From NCBI RefSeq assembly GCF_024713975.1, contig NC_091098.1, positions 10,946,816 to 11,010,815 of the forward strand: a stretch of DNA of 64,000 bases, read 5' to 3'. This DNA is from Paralichthys olivaceus (lineage: Eukaryota; Chordata; Actinopteri; Pleuronectiformes; Paralichthyidae). Of the stretch, positions 12,901-25,499 are shown piece after piece (the first letter of the stretch is position 1; every line of letters starts with the position of its first letter). Below the pieces are notes generated by a model. That model did not search any database, was not told where the DNA came from, and saw only the letters and a list, made by a program, of their open reading frames with translations. Both the position numbers and the translations under genes were made by a program.

Positions 12901-15900
12901 CAATCCTCATAACCTGCTGTTCAACTACTAACACTTGTTTTAATGAATTTAGAACCTACATATCCCTTTAAAATAAGTTCAGTCTACTCCTGTATGATTT
13001 TTCACAATTTTACACAGTATCACAATTTTATACAGTTTTAGGTTAAGTTTGAATCTTAAAAAGATAATGACAAGACCAAGGAAACATTCCAAAATGAATT
13101 TCAGTATTGTCTCATTCCTTCATTTAGAAATAGTTTGCATATTTCACACATTTCCCTATAAACATCCAGCAGCAATGAGCTATTGAACAGTGGCTCCAAA
13201 CCAATGGACTGAGACTATCCTAGAGGTTGGGTCTCTAACTCTGCAGCACAAAACTCAGGTTTACATTCTTTGTCTAGTTTTTGCCTTTACCCTCTAAAAT
13301 ATAGTTTTACGTCTTCATGCCAGACAATCTACACATAGAGACATGAAGACACAGACAACACATTGTGTACATGCAGGGACACAGTGACAAAGATGTTCTT
13401 GTGTGAGAGATGGTCCGTCCTTGGTTCCTTTCTCTTCTGTTGCAGACAATGTTGCAGACTAGACACCAACTGTAAAAGAGTAATCCACCCACTGTGTTTC
13501 ATGTTTTCTGTCTTGACAAACTTGAGCTCTCCTACATTGTGTAGAATAAGAAACATTTGTGTGTGATGGTGTGTGCCAAACAGAAGCAGCAGTTTGTGGA
13601 TGTGGCCACTGGATCTCTGGGTCAGGGGCTGGGAGCTGCCTGTGGGATGGCATACACCGGGAAGTACTTTGACAAGGCCAGGTAACATACACACAAACAC
13701 ACGTATAAAAACACATTCTGTCCAGTTATAGCAGGACCCCCAAAAAAATGCAGAGGCAAAACTTAACAAAAAGTGTCCTTTAATTAGGCAAAATCCATAA
13801 ACAGAAAATAAGGACAGGAAACCAAGAAGCAAAAATCCTCAAACAGCAAAACAACTTGAGAAAGACACCAAACAGGCTAAACTGAAAAACATAGAAAACA
13901 CAAGGAACTCACGAGTGAAGGAGAGAGGGTGATGGCGTGAGGCGGCACGAAGACGACCAGGAATGAAGAGATTCATATACACATTGAACTGATGACACAC
14001 TAGAGTCAGGTGGCACAGGACAATCAGTTGAAACTAATCAAGGCAGGAAGTCAAGGTGGAAAACACACATGAAACAGAAACTACAAAATAAAACAGGAAA
14101 CAGAGTGAAACACAGAGTGGAACACATTGAGTGGAACACAGAGTTAAACAAATCTGAAAACAAGGAAACACACCAGGAGCAAATCTACAACATCAAATGG
14201 AAAACTCAGAGAACACAAACCCAAACATAAGGGAAACACAGGTATAGATACAATAAGCAAGGAGTCCATAATCAAAATGAAAACACCCTTCATAAAAGAG
14301 GCAAAAAGTCCAAACACTAGAGAGTCCAGAGAAATAAGTCATGACACGTACAAAGAAAAACAGCCTCATGCTGAGATGCTCCAACATACACAGGTCACAT
14401 ATGCAGCAGCCCAGCTCGTATCTGCACATACTAAAGTGGACCACATGAAATTATGCATGACATGTACACTGCAGTGCAGCGTGCTGACATGTGACATTTC
14501 AGCCTGGAGCTTAAGTGAAACCTTCAGTGACAGACCTGGTCTGGGATGACATTTAGGTAGCCAGTCAGGAGAGCTGACCTCTGATCAGTTTTACCTACAC
14601 ATCAGCATGAGTATAGTCAATGGAATCTGCCATAAACAGTCTGTTGTATCTGCTATATACAGTCTGTGAAATCCGCTCTATAATCTGACACTAAAGAAGA
14701 GATCTAATTAATTTTCTATCTGTATAAAGATTAATAGAGTTTACTTTGTTTATCCTGCTGCTATTTAATGTCCAAACATATATTAAATCAAATTACATCC
14801 AAATATATTAAAGAGCCTGTAAAGCAGTTTTTAGTCAAACGTTATTTGCTCTAACAGATCAGTCCACATGTGTCCCCCTTTGTTCTCGTGTGGTCTAGAA
14901 AGAGCCATGTGGGTTCCACTCCAACAATAGACACATGGAGTTGTGAGGCCTATACAAGCCCACAACACATTCCTCTGACATTGTCACAGAAGCATGATGT
15001 GATACAAAAGCATCTGGGCCGAACCTCAACTTTTCAGGAGCATCGTTTTTTTGTCTTTCATTGAGCACAGAACACACAGAGATGGTCTGAAAGGCAGTTT
15101 TGGTTTTGCACATAGCAGATGCATTGAAACGGGCGGTCAGCAAACGGCAGACTTGCAGTCTGTGATGGCGGGCCCTTGATATCTAGCTCTCGCTCTCTCT
15201 GCATTCTGTGTGCACTCAATTGTTTCTGCTCCAATAATTACACATGCAAGAGCACAGTTCCTCCCTCATCCCTCTGCCTCACCCTGTCACCTCATCTCCT
15301 CTCCCAAAAAAGAGAGGTTTATGCATACGCTGGGGATGTGACTGAATACACTATGCACGCGATTGCATACGTTGCGTGTAATTGTGCAGAAGCATGTGCG
15401 CTTCCCCATGCAAGGCTCGGAGCTTGTCAAGCTAATTTGCTGCAACCTATCGGCGCAAACCTCACTCACTTTGAGGTTTCAGAGCCTAATCAGAGGCAAA
15501 GACTGTTGGGCAATTATAACGACCTTCACACATTAATATTGTCTCAACAAGAAATCCTACAAACAAGCAGACAGACCTCTTCAGGTTCCCAGAGTGTGTG
15601 TTTTATTAAAGAAACGATACATGGACGAACATGTCACATGCACTTATCAGCAGCGCGGAGACGAGGCTGAATAATTGATACTCGTCACTGTTTCATGCTT
15701 GTGTGACTCTGGTTCAATAGTGTGCTGTTGTAAATATGAGATTATTGGATTAAACGCAGGCAGAGGTTTCTCTTCATGCTCCCTCACACTTTGCACCGAC
15801 TCCAGGGGATAATACAACCTAACACCGAGTGTATCGAGTGGAAGTGCTTTGGCTCTGTGTTGGCAGAGTGGAATGGTGTGGGTGACACGATGAGACAGGG

Positions 15901-17045
15901 GTGTGTGTGTGTGTGTGTGTGTCCCAAAAAATGTTGGATATCAAGATTAAAATTTTATGTCATAATCTCATAAAAGCATTTAAAGGGTGTGGGGGGGTGG
16001 GGGGAAGTTTTTAAGGGGGGGCAGCACCTTACTGATCTGTTATTCTCACCTCAGGACAGATTGTTAGAAACACAAACACAAAATCCTGAGGGATGACTTT
16101 ACTTCTGTCACTGAACCAGATTCCTCTCGGTCTCTATGTTCTCATAATGAATGTAATAGTAAGACTGATAATAGTAATTGTTGTAGCGGTTGTTGAGCTG
16201 TATAATGGGAGCAGGTGGGGGGTGTTTTACAGTCACTAATCTGGACTCCGCAGCTCCAGAGGCAGAAATAACAACAACAGGAGGAGAGAGAATAAGCCGA
16301 GCTAGTAACATAATGAGATATGAATTTGTAGAGAATGAGACAAGGCAAGAGGAGCTCAGTGCATCATGGGAAAAACAAACAAACGGCATAACTACAGGAA
16401 TGTTCAAGACAAACCTCACAGACGGTGACTCTGCCTCCTCGACCCACAGTGTAGGATGGTTCCACAGGAGTGGAACCTTTCAGAGACGTTTGAACACAGT
16501 AATAAACTTGTGTACTTTTGTACTGTATCTGGTTATAAATACTAACAATAACAAAACTAATAATAAAATCAAACTAATGAATATCAGTACGAGTATAGAC
16601 AAGCTTTATTGTCCTGGCCCTGTTGTTTCTTCAGACTTCTCCCTTGTAAAAAGTTTTCAAAATTGAACTTATTTACGTTATTCTCTGTTAAAGATTTTAT
16701 AAAGATCTACAAAGGGCCATTTGAAAAATGTATAGAACCTGTAAAACAGGTAGGATGGTCGTCTTTCTCTTCCCTCTAGTCTTGACTCTCTTTTACCTCC
16801 CTCTCTCCATCTCCACCTCTGTTGAAAATATCTCTTCTCTTTCTTCTCCTCCTCCTCTCTTTTCTGTCTTCACAGTGTGTTTTTTCGTTGCACTCGGAGT
16901 TGGAATGCGTGGTGTAATGCGACATGTCTCGGCTGATCTTCCAGCTTTAATGAGAATGTGTCTATTTGACTGGAAAGCTGTCAGAAGTCGTTATGCCACG
17001 GGAGCATATAGCGAGGATGATCTGAGCATTGCAGGGGGGTGAAGG

Positions 17046-17083
<38 letters not shown>

Positions 17084-20000
17084 GTGTGCAGGGTCATCTC
17101 TAACGTCAACCCCTACAGGAAGAAATTGAGAATGAGAAAATCTGTCAAGGAGCTGAGACTTCTGATCTCTTCACTTCTATCTTACTGTCTGTTTGCAGCT
17201 ATCGCGTGTTCTGCCTGCTGGGTGACGGAGAGCTGTCCGAGGGCTCAGTCTGGGAGGCCATGGCTTTCGCCTCCTTCTACCAGCTGGACAACCTTGTGGC
17301 CATCTTGGACATCAACCGCCTGGGTCAGAGCGAACCGACTCCGCTGCAGCACCATGTGGAGAAGTACCAGCGGCGCTGTGAGGCCTTTGGGTGAGCAGGG
17401 GGGGAGTCAGAGGATGAGAGGGTGGTGAGGAGGGCGAGTGTTGAGCTCTTTAATGCTGAAATATTACTAGATTAGGACAAATAATCCACAGCATGTCTTC
17501 GATTGGTTCAATCATTTTTTATTAATGAAACTAAAAGGCAAAAATCAACTTGTTCCAGCTGGTAATTTTTTAGGATTTTCTGGTTTTATGTCATCATTTG
17601 TTGAAAACGTCTCAGTTTTAAATTACTATCAAACATAAGTCATGTGAAGACATCACCCTGACCTCTAGGAAACTGTGATGGATTGTTCACATAAGAATCT
17701 TCAGATGAATTCCTGTGAAGTAAATTTTTTATATTTTAGTGTTTTGTCAGCATGCAGTTTCATGTGTTTGAAACAGTTGCGTGTTTGAGCTGGGGTCACA
17801 TCAGACCTTCTGCCTGTCCTCCCTGTCACTCTTGCAGTAAAAAGCCATAATGCTGCTACAATACAGTGTGGTGGTGATGACTTTAGAAACCTGTGTGAAC
17901 TCCAGAAGGATTGTTATAGTTATGTATCTGTAGGACTGCTTTTAAAGTCTGATCTCTGTGTTTTCCCAGGTGGCACGCTGTCATTGTGGACGGCCACAGT
18001 GTGGAGGAGCTGTGTAAGGTGCTGAGTCAGCCCCGCCACCAGCCACTTGCCATCATCGCCAAGACCATCAAGGGCAAGGGCATGTCAGGTACAACCAGTC
18101 ACACTCAGTGGAGCGCGTACCTCCAACAGTCCCCTTAAATTCAATCATGCTGCACCAAAGTTCACAAACTCATAGATATCAGATTTTTTTGCAAAGTGCC
18201 AAAAAAGTCTTATCTTGCAATGTCAAAAAACATTCCTGGATCCACTCCCTGCTCAAAATCCACACAAAGTTTAGTGGGTTCCTCCCTGACCCATACCACA
18301 TCCTTCAACCAAGTTAGAAAGCGAGGGGCCGCCTGAAGTACATCCCATGTGCATAACGTGACACCGGGTGTTTCACTCTAACCTGCTCTGAAAACGATGA
18401 CTAGGTAGAATTGTGAGGACTGACAGGGGATTATGGCTCCGTCAGAAGTCTTCTTGACGGCCCCCGGGGGCATGTCGTCGGTGCAGAGAGGCGCTAAACT
18501 CGCTGTAATCCTGAAAGCGCTTTAGTGATTTAGCTGCCGCAGCTCGATAATACCTCAGAATGTGTAGGATTCACTCACAGCAATAGGCCATTGTGCTGGA
18601 GTTGTGATAAGAGTAAGGGGGAGTGTGTGTGCCCAATGTTTGTTTATGTGTGTGTGCGAAGCACGCTTGTAACAGCAAGGTGTTTGTATAAGAGAGGAGT
18701 AGGTCTTTATCTATTTAGGATTCTGTCAGAAGTGACAAAAGTAAAACTGTCTCATGATTTTAACCTTTGACCTCTGAAGTCGCCTGTTGTGACCCACTGA
18801 GGTAGAAAATTGCCGAGCATGGTTTATTTTATGTACGTTTTCACGTGCATGCACAAGCATGTGGAAGAGATGCATATGCAGGATGACATGAGGAATTTGG
18901 TTTATAGAGTATATGTACTTTTTATTTTCAGGACAATACTACAGATGTGTACAGGTCACTAGTGTCTTTTCAGGATTATGTTTAATCATTAAAGTTGTTT
19001 AATCATTTAGTTGTCGGCTGCATTTAAGAATTTTATGACTGTTTACTCTGTAAAAGGGTTTTATTGTTATTTTTCTTCATATCCATCGTGTTTCGCACAT
19101 CAAAAAATACAAATTAATTAATAATAAATAAACAATAACACAAAAACAAATAAAAACTTGGTCATAAATAATTGAATTAAAGAATAAAACTCTAAACTTG
19201 TGAAAATTAAGCATGGTCACCCATTACAATTATAAAAACTAGAAAGGAAATCAGGGAACGTGGTCCAAAAAAGTGTGATTTAAGCTTTGATTCGAAGGAA
19301 GATACCGACACAGCCTGTCATATTTTCTCAGGCCAGATGTTAATAAAAGTCTATTTCAAAATCTCTGTCCCTCAAAGTCTTTAGTCTAGAATCTGGAACA
19401 GTTAAAAGGCTCCTGCTAGAGGATCTCAAAGTGCCAGCAGGTCTGCATGGGGATAAATGATCTGCAATACTGAGGAGTCAGACCTTTGAGTCATGTGTAC
19501 TTCTTTGTTACTTGGGGTTAATGTAAGAAATCCACCAAAATAACAGAATGGTAAAGAAAACAAGTGTTTTAAATATGCATTGGTGCTCAGATGTGTGTCC
19601 ATGTGTGTGTTTCAGTGGCTGAGGATAAGATGGGCTGGCACGGCAAACCTCTGCCCAAAGACATGGCCGAGAGCATGATCAAAGAGCTGCAGGGCCGCAT
19701 CATCAACTGCAACAAGCGCCTCTATCCTGCTCCGCCGACCGAGGACGCATCATCCGTCAGCCTCCGCAACATCCGCATGCCAAGCGCACCCAGCTACAAA
19801 TCTGGAGACAAGGTACGATCAGAGGTGGCAGCCAACATAAGGCCAAGAGCAACAACAGCCAAGTTGTGTAACCTGAGTAATTAACAGCAGAAGGTCATGA
19901 ATGTGTTGATCCATTTGTCCCTGTGTGACCAGATCGCTACGAGGAAGGCGTACGGCATGGCTCTGGCCAAGCTGGGTCGCTACAACGAGCATGTGGTGGC

Positions 20001-23000
20001 TCTGGACGGAGACACAAAGAACTCCACCTTCTCCGAGCTCTTCAAGAACGAACACCCCAACCGCTACGTGGAGTGTTACATCGCAGAGCAGAACATGGTG
20101 AGAAACAAAGAGGAGAGCTTTCGAACCACAGCACAGACCAAGAACATAAGACATGAAGTTCAAAAGTCACTAAAACAGAGAATATTGTAATTATAATATA
20201 TTTTCAAAAAGGTTTAGTGTTATAACAGATGTCAAGATGTGAAGTCAACCTTAGTAAAAGAAAAAAAGACCAGTATTTCAAAAATTGTTTCATATTATGA
20301 ACTGTATTCACTTCTCGATTTGAATGTTAATATTTGTAAAATTCCTCTTGGCTATGGTTTACAAGGGAGAACAGGTTTATCTTGAACTCATATTTAAGTG
20401 AGTAATGTTTTAGTGTAAAATACGGTTTGTTTATTGAGGCTCATTCAAACCAGAATAGCAGGTTACAGCCGCACGAGCAGCTCTGTGAGGCTGAGCTCTA
20501 AACCTCGGCACTGCTGACACTGCTGAGAGGCTGATAGAGGCTGAGCAGGTTTGATGTTCACCTTCATCTTATTTCGGCATGTTAACCTTTGCTAATTACC
20601 TCTAAACACCGAGTGCAGCTGAGGCCAAGGACTATGTGGTGAGGTCAAAGCTCCAGCAGCGCTTGTGTCAAACTGGACACAAGCTAAGACACTTCGGTCT
20701 CCTCTCTGAGGAAGCCAGTGTACAAGAGATGATCACCAAAGTGATACAAGAGGGATCGTGTTGAAAACGATCGTGACGAAGTGTTCATTTAATAATGTTA
20801 AAAAAAAATCGAATTAAGCTTATGACTGATGATCTCTGACACACACATCCTGTTTTCTCCCACCTTAACTCCTCCCTTTTCCCCCTGATTGTCTCCCTTT
20901 CCTCTCCCGCAGGTGAGCGTGGCGATGGGTTGTGCGGTGCGCGACCGCAACGTGGTGTTCGCCAGCACCTTCGCCACCTTCTTCTCTCGAGCCTACGACC
21001 AGCTGCGCATGGCCGCCATCTCTGAGAGCAACATCAACCTCTGCGGCTCCCACTGCGGCGTCTCCATTGGTCAGTGCCCACCCTGTCTGTCCACCAATCA
21101 TGTGATTGAAATGACCTGTTATGATGTTGAAAGATAAACATGACATTACTGATTTAAAATTAGGGTCATAAACAGATGTTTTTGACCACAGCAAAAATGT
21201 GTTTATTATCAGTTCCTCCACTTTATAACTCTTCTGTCCTCTCACTACACCTTTTTCTTAAATTCTGTTTGGTGAGTTTCTGGTTTAGTCTGATTCAGCC
21301 CACTGAAGGATAAAGAAAAACTGATTTTCCAAATTAATATCTTGGTCAAAGTAAATTCAGAAAAGTCTACTGATTGTAAATATGTTTTAAAATTAAATAT
21401 TGCTTTATCATAAAGTATCTTAAAACAGAGAATTGCCAACAGTGTTTGAGTGATGTATGACAAAGAATGTGAAAATAGTGTGAAGCACTTTGAGTTGTCA
21501 TCAAGACTAAAACGCTTTATATAAATACAGACCATTTATCTGATTTTATTCATCAAGCTCCACAGGAAATTAAAAATGTTTAAAACAAACACATCCTATC
21601 CAACGGTGTTAAAGAAAGTGAAAAATAAAATGTAATGGGTTCTTGGCCAATGTCTCATCCCTCCACCACGTTTTGTTGTAAATCCTTTTAGTAGATTTTG
21701 CGTAAATCCTTCATTCTTTGCTGTTCCTCAGTTTCACTGCAGTGGGTTGAACTCCTCCTACACTATGTCTTTTGTCTTAATTTCCCTGAATCCTAAACTT
21801 TTTTTGTCCTCTCACCTCCGGTATCAGCACTCCTTTTCCCCTCCTCCCTCCATCCCTCTCTCCATCTCTGTGTGTCATGAAGGTGACGACAGAGCGGCCT
21901 GATTCTCTTTTACCTCCTCCTCCTCCTCCTCCTCCTCCTCCCCTCTCTCCTTCTCCTCCACCTCGTCAGGTATATTGCATGCTCACGTTTGCAGATTGAA
22001 TGCATGCATGCCAGTCTACTTGAATTTATTTCCCAGCCTTTAGTGACCTTTTCAGTCCCACCATACCTGACTTCTGTCTGTTTGTTGCTGTGTGTGTTCA
22101 GGCGAAGACGGACCCTCTCAGATGGGTCTGGAGGATCTGGCCATGTTCAGAGCCATTCCCACTGCGACCGTCTTCTACCCGAGCGACGGTGTCTCCACTG
22201 AGAAGGCCGTGGAGCTCGCAGCCAATACAAAGGTTTCCATTGACACCTGTCATAAAAAATAAGGGAAAAAGAAAAGTATAATATCAGATCAACTGTTTGT
22301 GCCAAAAGTAAAGTGTAGATTCTTTCTAGGGTTTGTGTTACATCCGAACAAGTCGCCCAGAGAACAACATGATCTATAACTGCAATGAAGACTTCCATGT
22401 TGGTCAGGCTAAGGTTCGTGTCGGCTCTTTTCACCTGTTATCATCGTTCAAAAAACTGAATTAAACCTATTTATGTTTGTAACTTTTTTCTGTTTTCATC
22501 CATCATGATTTACCACAATCTGACTTGTGCACGTTTTCTTCATCAAATATGTCTTCTCTTCAGGTTGTGTACAAAACCAACGATGATCATGTGACTGTGG
22601 TCGGAGCAGGAGTGACCCTTCATGAGGCTCTGGCTGCTGTTGAGATGCTGAAGAAAGGTACAGAGACAAAGATAAATAAAACCAACTCATGACAGCATAC
22701 AAACACTGTAAAATCCAGCATATCGTGTCATAGCTTCCATTTCTGATTCGATATCTGAGGACCAAGTTGACTTTGACACGAAGCGTCAAATAGGCTAAAG
22801 GTGCATCCTCCCCTCTCCTCCCTCAGAGAGAATCAACATCCGTGTGATCGACCCTTTCACCATCAAACCCCTGGACTCCAAGACCATCATTGACAACGCC
22901 AGGGCAACCAGAGGACGCATCATCACAGTGGAGGACCACTACTATGAAGGTGAGGAGGGACAACACGGTCAAATTCACAAGATAACCTTCAAACCAAACA

Positions 23001-23808
23001 ATTCAGGGAAACACTTTTAGGGTCATGTTGAAAAAAGAGATTTCAAGAATAAAATTGGAATTGAGAAGAAACTCATAAAATTATGAGAATTAGGTCATAA
23101 TTCTTAATGTATCTTGATGATACATTTTGTAAAACTATGAATGTTGCTGCATGAGACCAATTATATGTCACATACTTTAAATGTCTGTAAGAAATTACTC
23201 ATTTTCAACAGCCCCACAATATACAGAGCCAGCTCAAGTGCATTTGTGCTGTAAATCCAAAGAATCTTATGATCATACACAATTATACTCAGGACAATCT
23301 CCTGTGAGAGAGTAGAAGACATTTTGTGTATCATATGTATTCATGTGAATCAGCTCATTAATAAAAAAAAAAAAAGTGCAAGGGTCCATGTGCCGACAGT
23401 CTGAGGTGTCGTACAAGAGGATGGGACAAAGACTACGAGAACAATGGAGATGTAGATGGCAGAGCATTGTGTTGGATGTTGTGAAGAGAGGGATGGAAGA
23501 TGCAGAGAAGGTGAAAAACAAACAGTATATGAAGGGGGAGGAGGAGGGAGGGAGGGAGGGAGGGAGGGAGGAGGAGCTGGGGGAGCCTGTCAGGGCATCT
23601 TAATTTCAGCTCTGGCCTTTGGGCTCTCGCTGACCTACATTCAGTACCAGCATGACAAAAACGAGTGTCTCTGTCTCGTCCTCTCTTTCATTGGGTTTGT
23701 ATGCATTTTTGTTCTTTTACATGTAATTACTTCCTCCATCCTTTGAGATTAACCTCCATCTGCTTGATGAAATAGTCACACACAAAACAAATGGTAGATG
23801 GCACTGTT

Positions 23809-23858
<50 letters not shown>

Positions 23859-24830
23859 CACACAGTAAATATTACTGTACTGTTGTTTTTTTGACCTCTT
23901 TGCTTTATTTCTTGAGTAATTCACAAAACTACTGAGAAATAACGTAATGCTAAAGTGAAAAAATACAATTCTGGGATCCGCCCTCTTATTCAAATCCGCT
24001 CTAAAGATTAATTACATTTCTTGATCCCTTCCTCAAAGTTTCAATAAAACAGGCTCAGTTATTTTTGTATGATCCTGCCTACATACAAATAAATACTTCA
24101 TATTCATAGTTTTATCAGCAGTGAGAAGCTATTTCAAGCGTGTGTTGGATTCTAGTGTCCATCAACATTACACAACAACACATGTGGTTGCATAGTGGGA
24201 ACAATCAAAGTGACACAACTCATCTATCTCTCTCTCTTTTGTGCTCATGTTCAACTAATGAAGGACAAAAAACAAATCACTCTCCTTTCTTAATTCTTCG
24301 GCTTTCCTGTCTCACTCACTGAGAAATGTTTGGAGGGGGAAGTAAAAGAAAACGTGACAGAAAGAAGGGAAGTGAGAGGAGTGTTCTGGGGGTGAAGGTG
24401 AGACAAGAGGAGTGAGAAAGTGGAGAGAGGGCGGTGTCAGTCCTGTCAGGCCTCATCACATCGCTCCACAGCTCAATCGTCCGTGGAGGTGTGAGAAATT
24501 AGATTGGACAGAAGGGTGGAGGGAAGGAAGACATTTGTTCCACTTCTTTGTGTGTAGACTTGAATATGAGAAATCTGATATGTGTGATTTGAGTGAACAT
24601 TTTAAGCCACAGTTGTGACGGTTTTATTTTCCGATACCCAAGGTGGTCTGGGTGAGGCCGTGTGCTCGGCAGTCGTCAACGAAACCGGCTTCAACGTCCA
24701 TCGCCTGGCAGTTTCCCAGGTGCCACGCAGCGGGAAGCCCCAGGAGCTGCTCCGGATCTTTGGCATTGACCGTGACGCCATCGTTCAGGCGGTCCGTAAA
24801 ATGCTGAGCACCTCCGCCAACGCCAAGTAA
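9985..24830 (+). CDS. tkt: Transketolase, 14 coding exons
   Basis: Thiamine-diphosphate enzyme of the non-oxidative pentose phosphate pathway; it moves two-carbon ketol units between sugar phosphates. Coding exons: 9985-10091, 11913-12030, 12586-12699, 13584-13681, 17199-17390, 17970-18088, 19616-19812, 19933-20097, 20913-21069, 22102-22232, 22330-22413, 22564-22657, 22827-22949, 24643-24830. Phases close to 628 residues (human 623). Visible landmarks are AAGSGHPTS (His37 equivalent), KGHAAP, EGHPVP, the ThDP motif [11 protein letters not shown] followed by [19 protein letters not shown] with the catalytic Glu, the pyrimidine-domain segment [17 protein letters not shown], and C-terminal HYYEGGLGEAV and VPRSGKP. 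Exon 11 ends at a less usual donor (AAG|GTTCGT). The start at 9985 gives [10 protein letters not shown], matching the vertebrate N-terminus. A polyadenylation signal follows at 25474. Teleosts carry more than one tkt paralogue; which one this is cannot be told here. Confidence 0.97.
10728..10743 (+). repeat. Poly-G run in tkt intron 1
   Basis: An uninterrupted run of about 15 guanines lies in the first tkt intron, flanked by otherwise mixed sequence. It could fold as a G-quadruplex or slip during replication. Its length may also vary by sequencing error. Confidence 0.6.
13735..14250. repeat. Probable dispersed repeat in tkt intron 4
   Basis: This block is strongly purine-biased on the plus strand. 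It is built of phrases such as GAAACAGAAACTACAAAATAAA and repeated GTGAAACACAGAGTGG-like units that resemble non-autonomous elements scattered in teleost introns. It has no coding potential on either strand beyond chance ORFs. The family was not identified by name; the call rests on texture and on memory of similar sequences. Confidence 0.4.
14250..17198 (+). other. tkt intron 4, remainder
   Basis: Non-coding. Contains GT microsatellites at about 15899-15922 and 17048-17081 and short G-rich tracts near 15990-16020. No other gene was recognised on either strand. Confidence 0.5.
18135..18318 (-). repeat. Dispersed fish repeat copy in tkt intron 6
   Basis: Read on the minus strand it carries the phrase pattern GGATGTGGTATGGGTCAGGGAGGAACCCACTAAA, then TTTTGAGCAGGGAGTGGATCCAGGAA. 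The same pattern recurs, diverged, near 29570-29650 (same orientation) and 58335-58505 (opposite orientation), so this window alone shows it to be a dispersed family. It resembles a very common teleost interspersed repeat; its class was not determined. Confidence 0.7.
19260..19510. repeat. Possible dispersed repeat in tkt intron 6
   Basis: Contains phrases (GCTCCTGCTAGAGGATCTCAAAGTGC, then TCAGACCTTTGAGT) that resemble a widely scattered teleost non-LTR-like fragment known to me by texture only. No other copy was seen in this window, so the call is weak. Confidence 0.3.
20455..20690. repeat. Possible dispersed repeat in tkt intron 8
   Basis: The segment with GCATGTTAACCTTTGCTAATTACC followed by CTCTAAACACCGAGTGCAGCTGAGG resembles a common teleost intronic repeat. 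No second copy was found in the window. Non-coding. Confidence 0.35.
21913..21941 (+). repeat. (CCT)n trinucleotide repeat
   Basis: About nine tandem CTC/CCT units inside tkt intron 9, within a broader pyrimidine-rich stretch that continues to about 21965. Confidence 0.9.
23544..23570 (+). repeat. (GGGA)n tetranucleotide repeat
   Basis: Roughly seven GGGA units in the last tkt intron, flanked by more irregular purine-rich sequence. Confidence 0.85.
23812..23864 (+). repeat. (CA)n microsatellite
   Basis: CA dinucleotide tract interrupted once by CAAA, in the last tkt intron. Confidence 0.95.
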
Positions 24831-25473
24831 GAACACTGCAGCCGGGGCGGCAGCTGCAACAACATGATCGAGGACTCTGTGGTAAACTGGTAATTATCAT
24901 GGAGGCATCAAACAAACAAGCCAACACAGGAGGAGAAGCACTTTGGCCCAATTACGCTCTCCTCCCCGTAAAACTATCTGAAGCATTTGTCAGAAAAATA
25001 AAAAAAAAGATTCCATTGTTTTTCTCTTTCTGTCTGTCATCGATGTGATTTGATAACCCCACCCCAGATTTTTGCCCCATCTGTTTGTGAGTTCAGTAAA
25101 CACACCTCCTCCCCTTCACACATATACACACACATATACACACACACACAAACAACACACACTGTATATTCACACCTGCACCCTCTAACCCTTCCTACCT
25201 CCCAGAGAGAGATCCGGTGCTGCTCTAGTGTCTCAGTAAAAGCAGTGAACGTGGTTTGGAGTAAAAAGTCTTTTTTAAAATCATTTCTGTGGAACCCATC
25301 TCACTACTTCGGCGCAGCATTTCAAACGCCTGCACCCAGTACGACTTTGTAAACCCCCCCCCCACCCCACCCACTATAGCCAGCAGGGTGTGGAGAAACT
25401 CTGGTTTGGTCTGTTTGAGCACTGACTGTTTCTAGCCCTTCTGACCCTGACTTGGATGGGACTGCTTCACACC

Positions 25474-25479
25474 AATAAA
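25474..25479 (+). other. tkt polyadenylation signal
   Basis: Canonical AATAAA 644 bases downstream of the tkt stop codon, followed within about 25 bases by a T-rich stretch and further on by GT-rich sequence. It is the first canonical hexamer on the plus strand that sits well for the tkt 3' end. A second AATAAA further upstream near 25001 is also possible. Confidence 0.65.
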
Positions 25480-25499
25480 GGGATGGTTTCTTCACTATT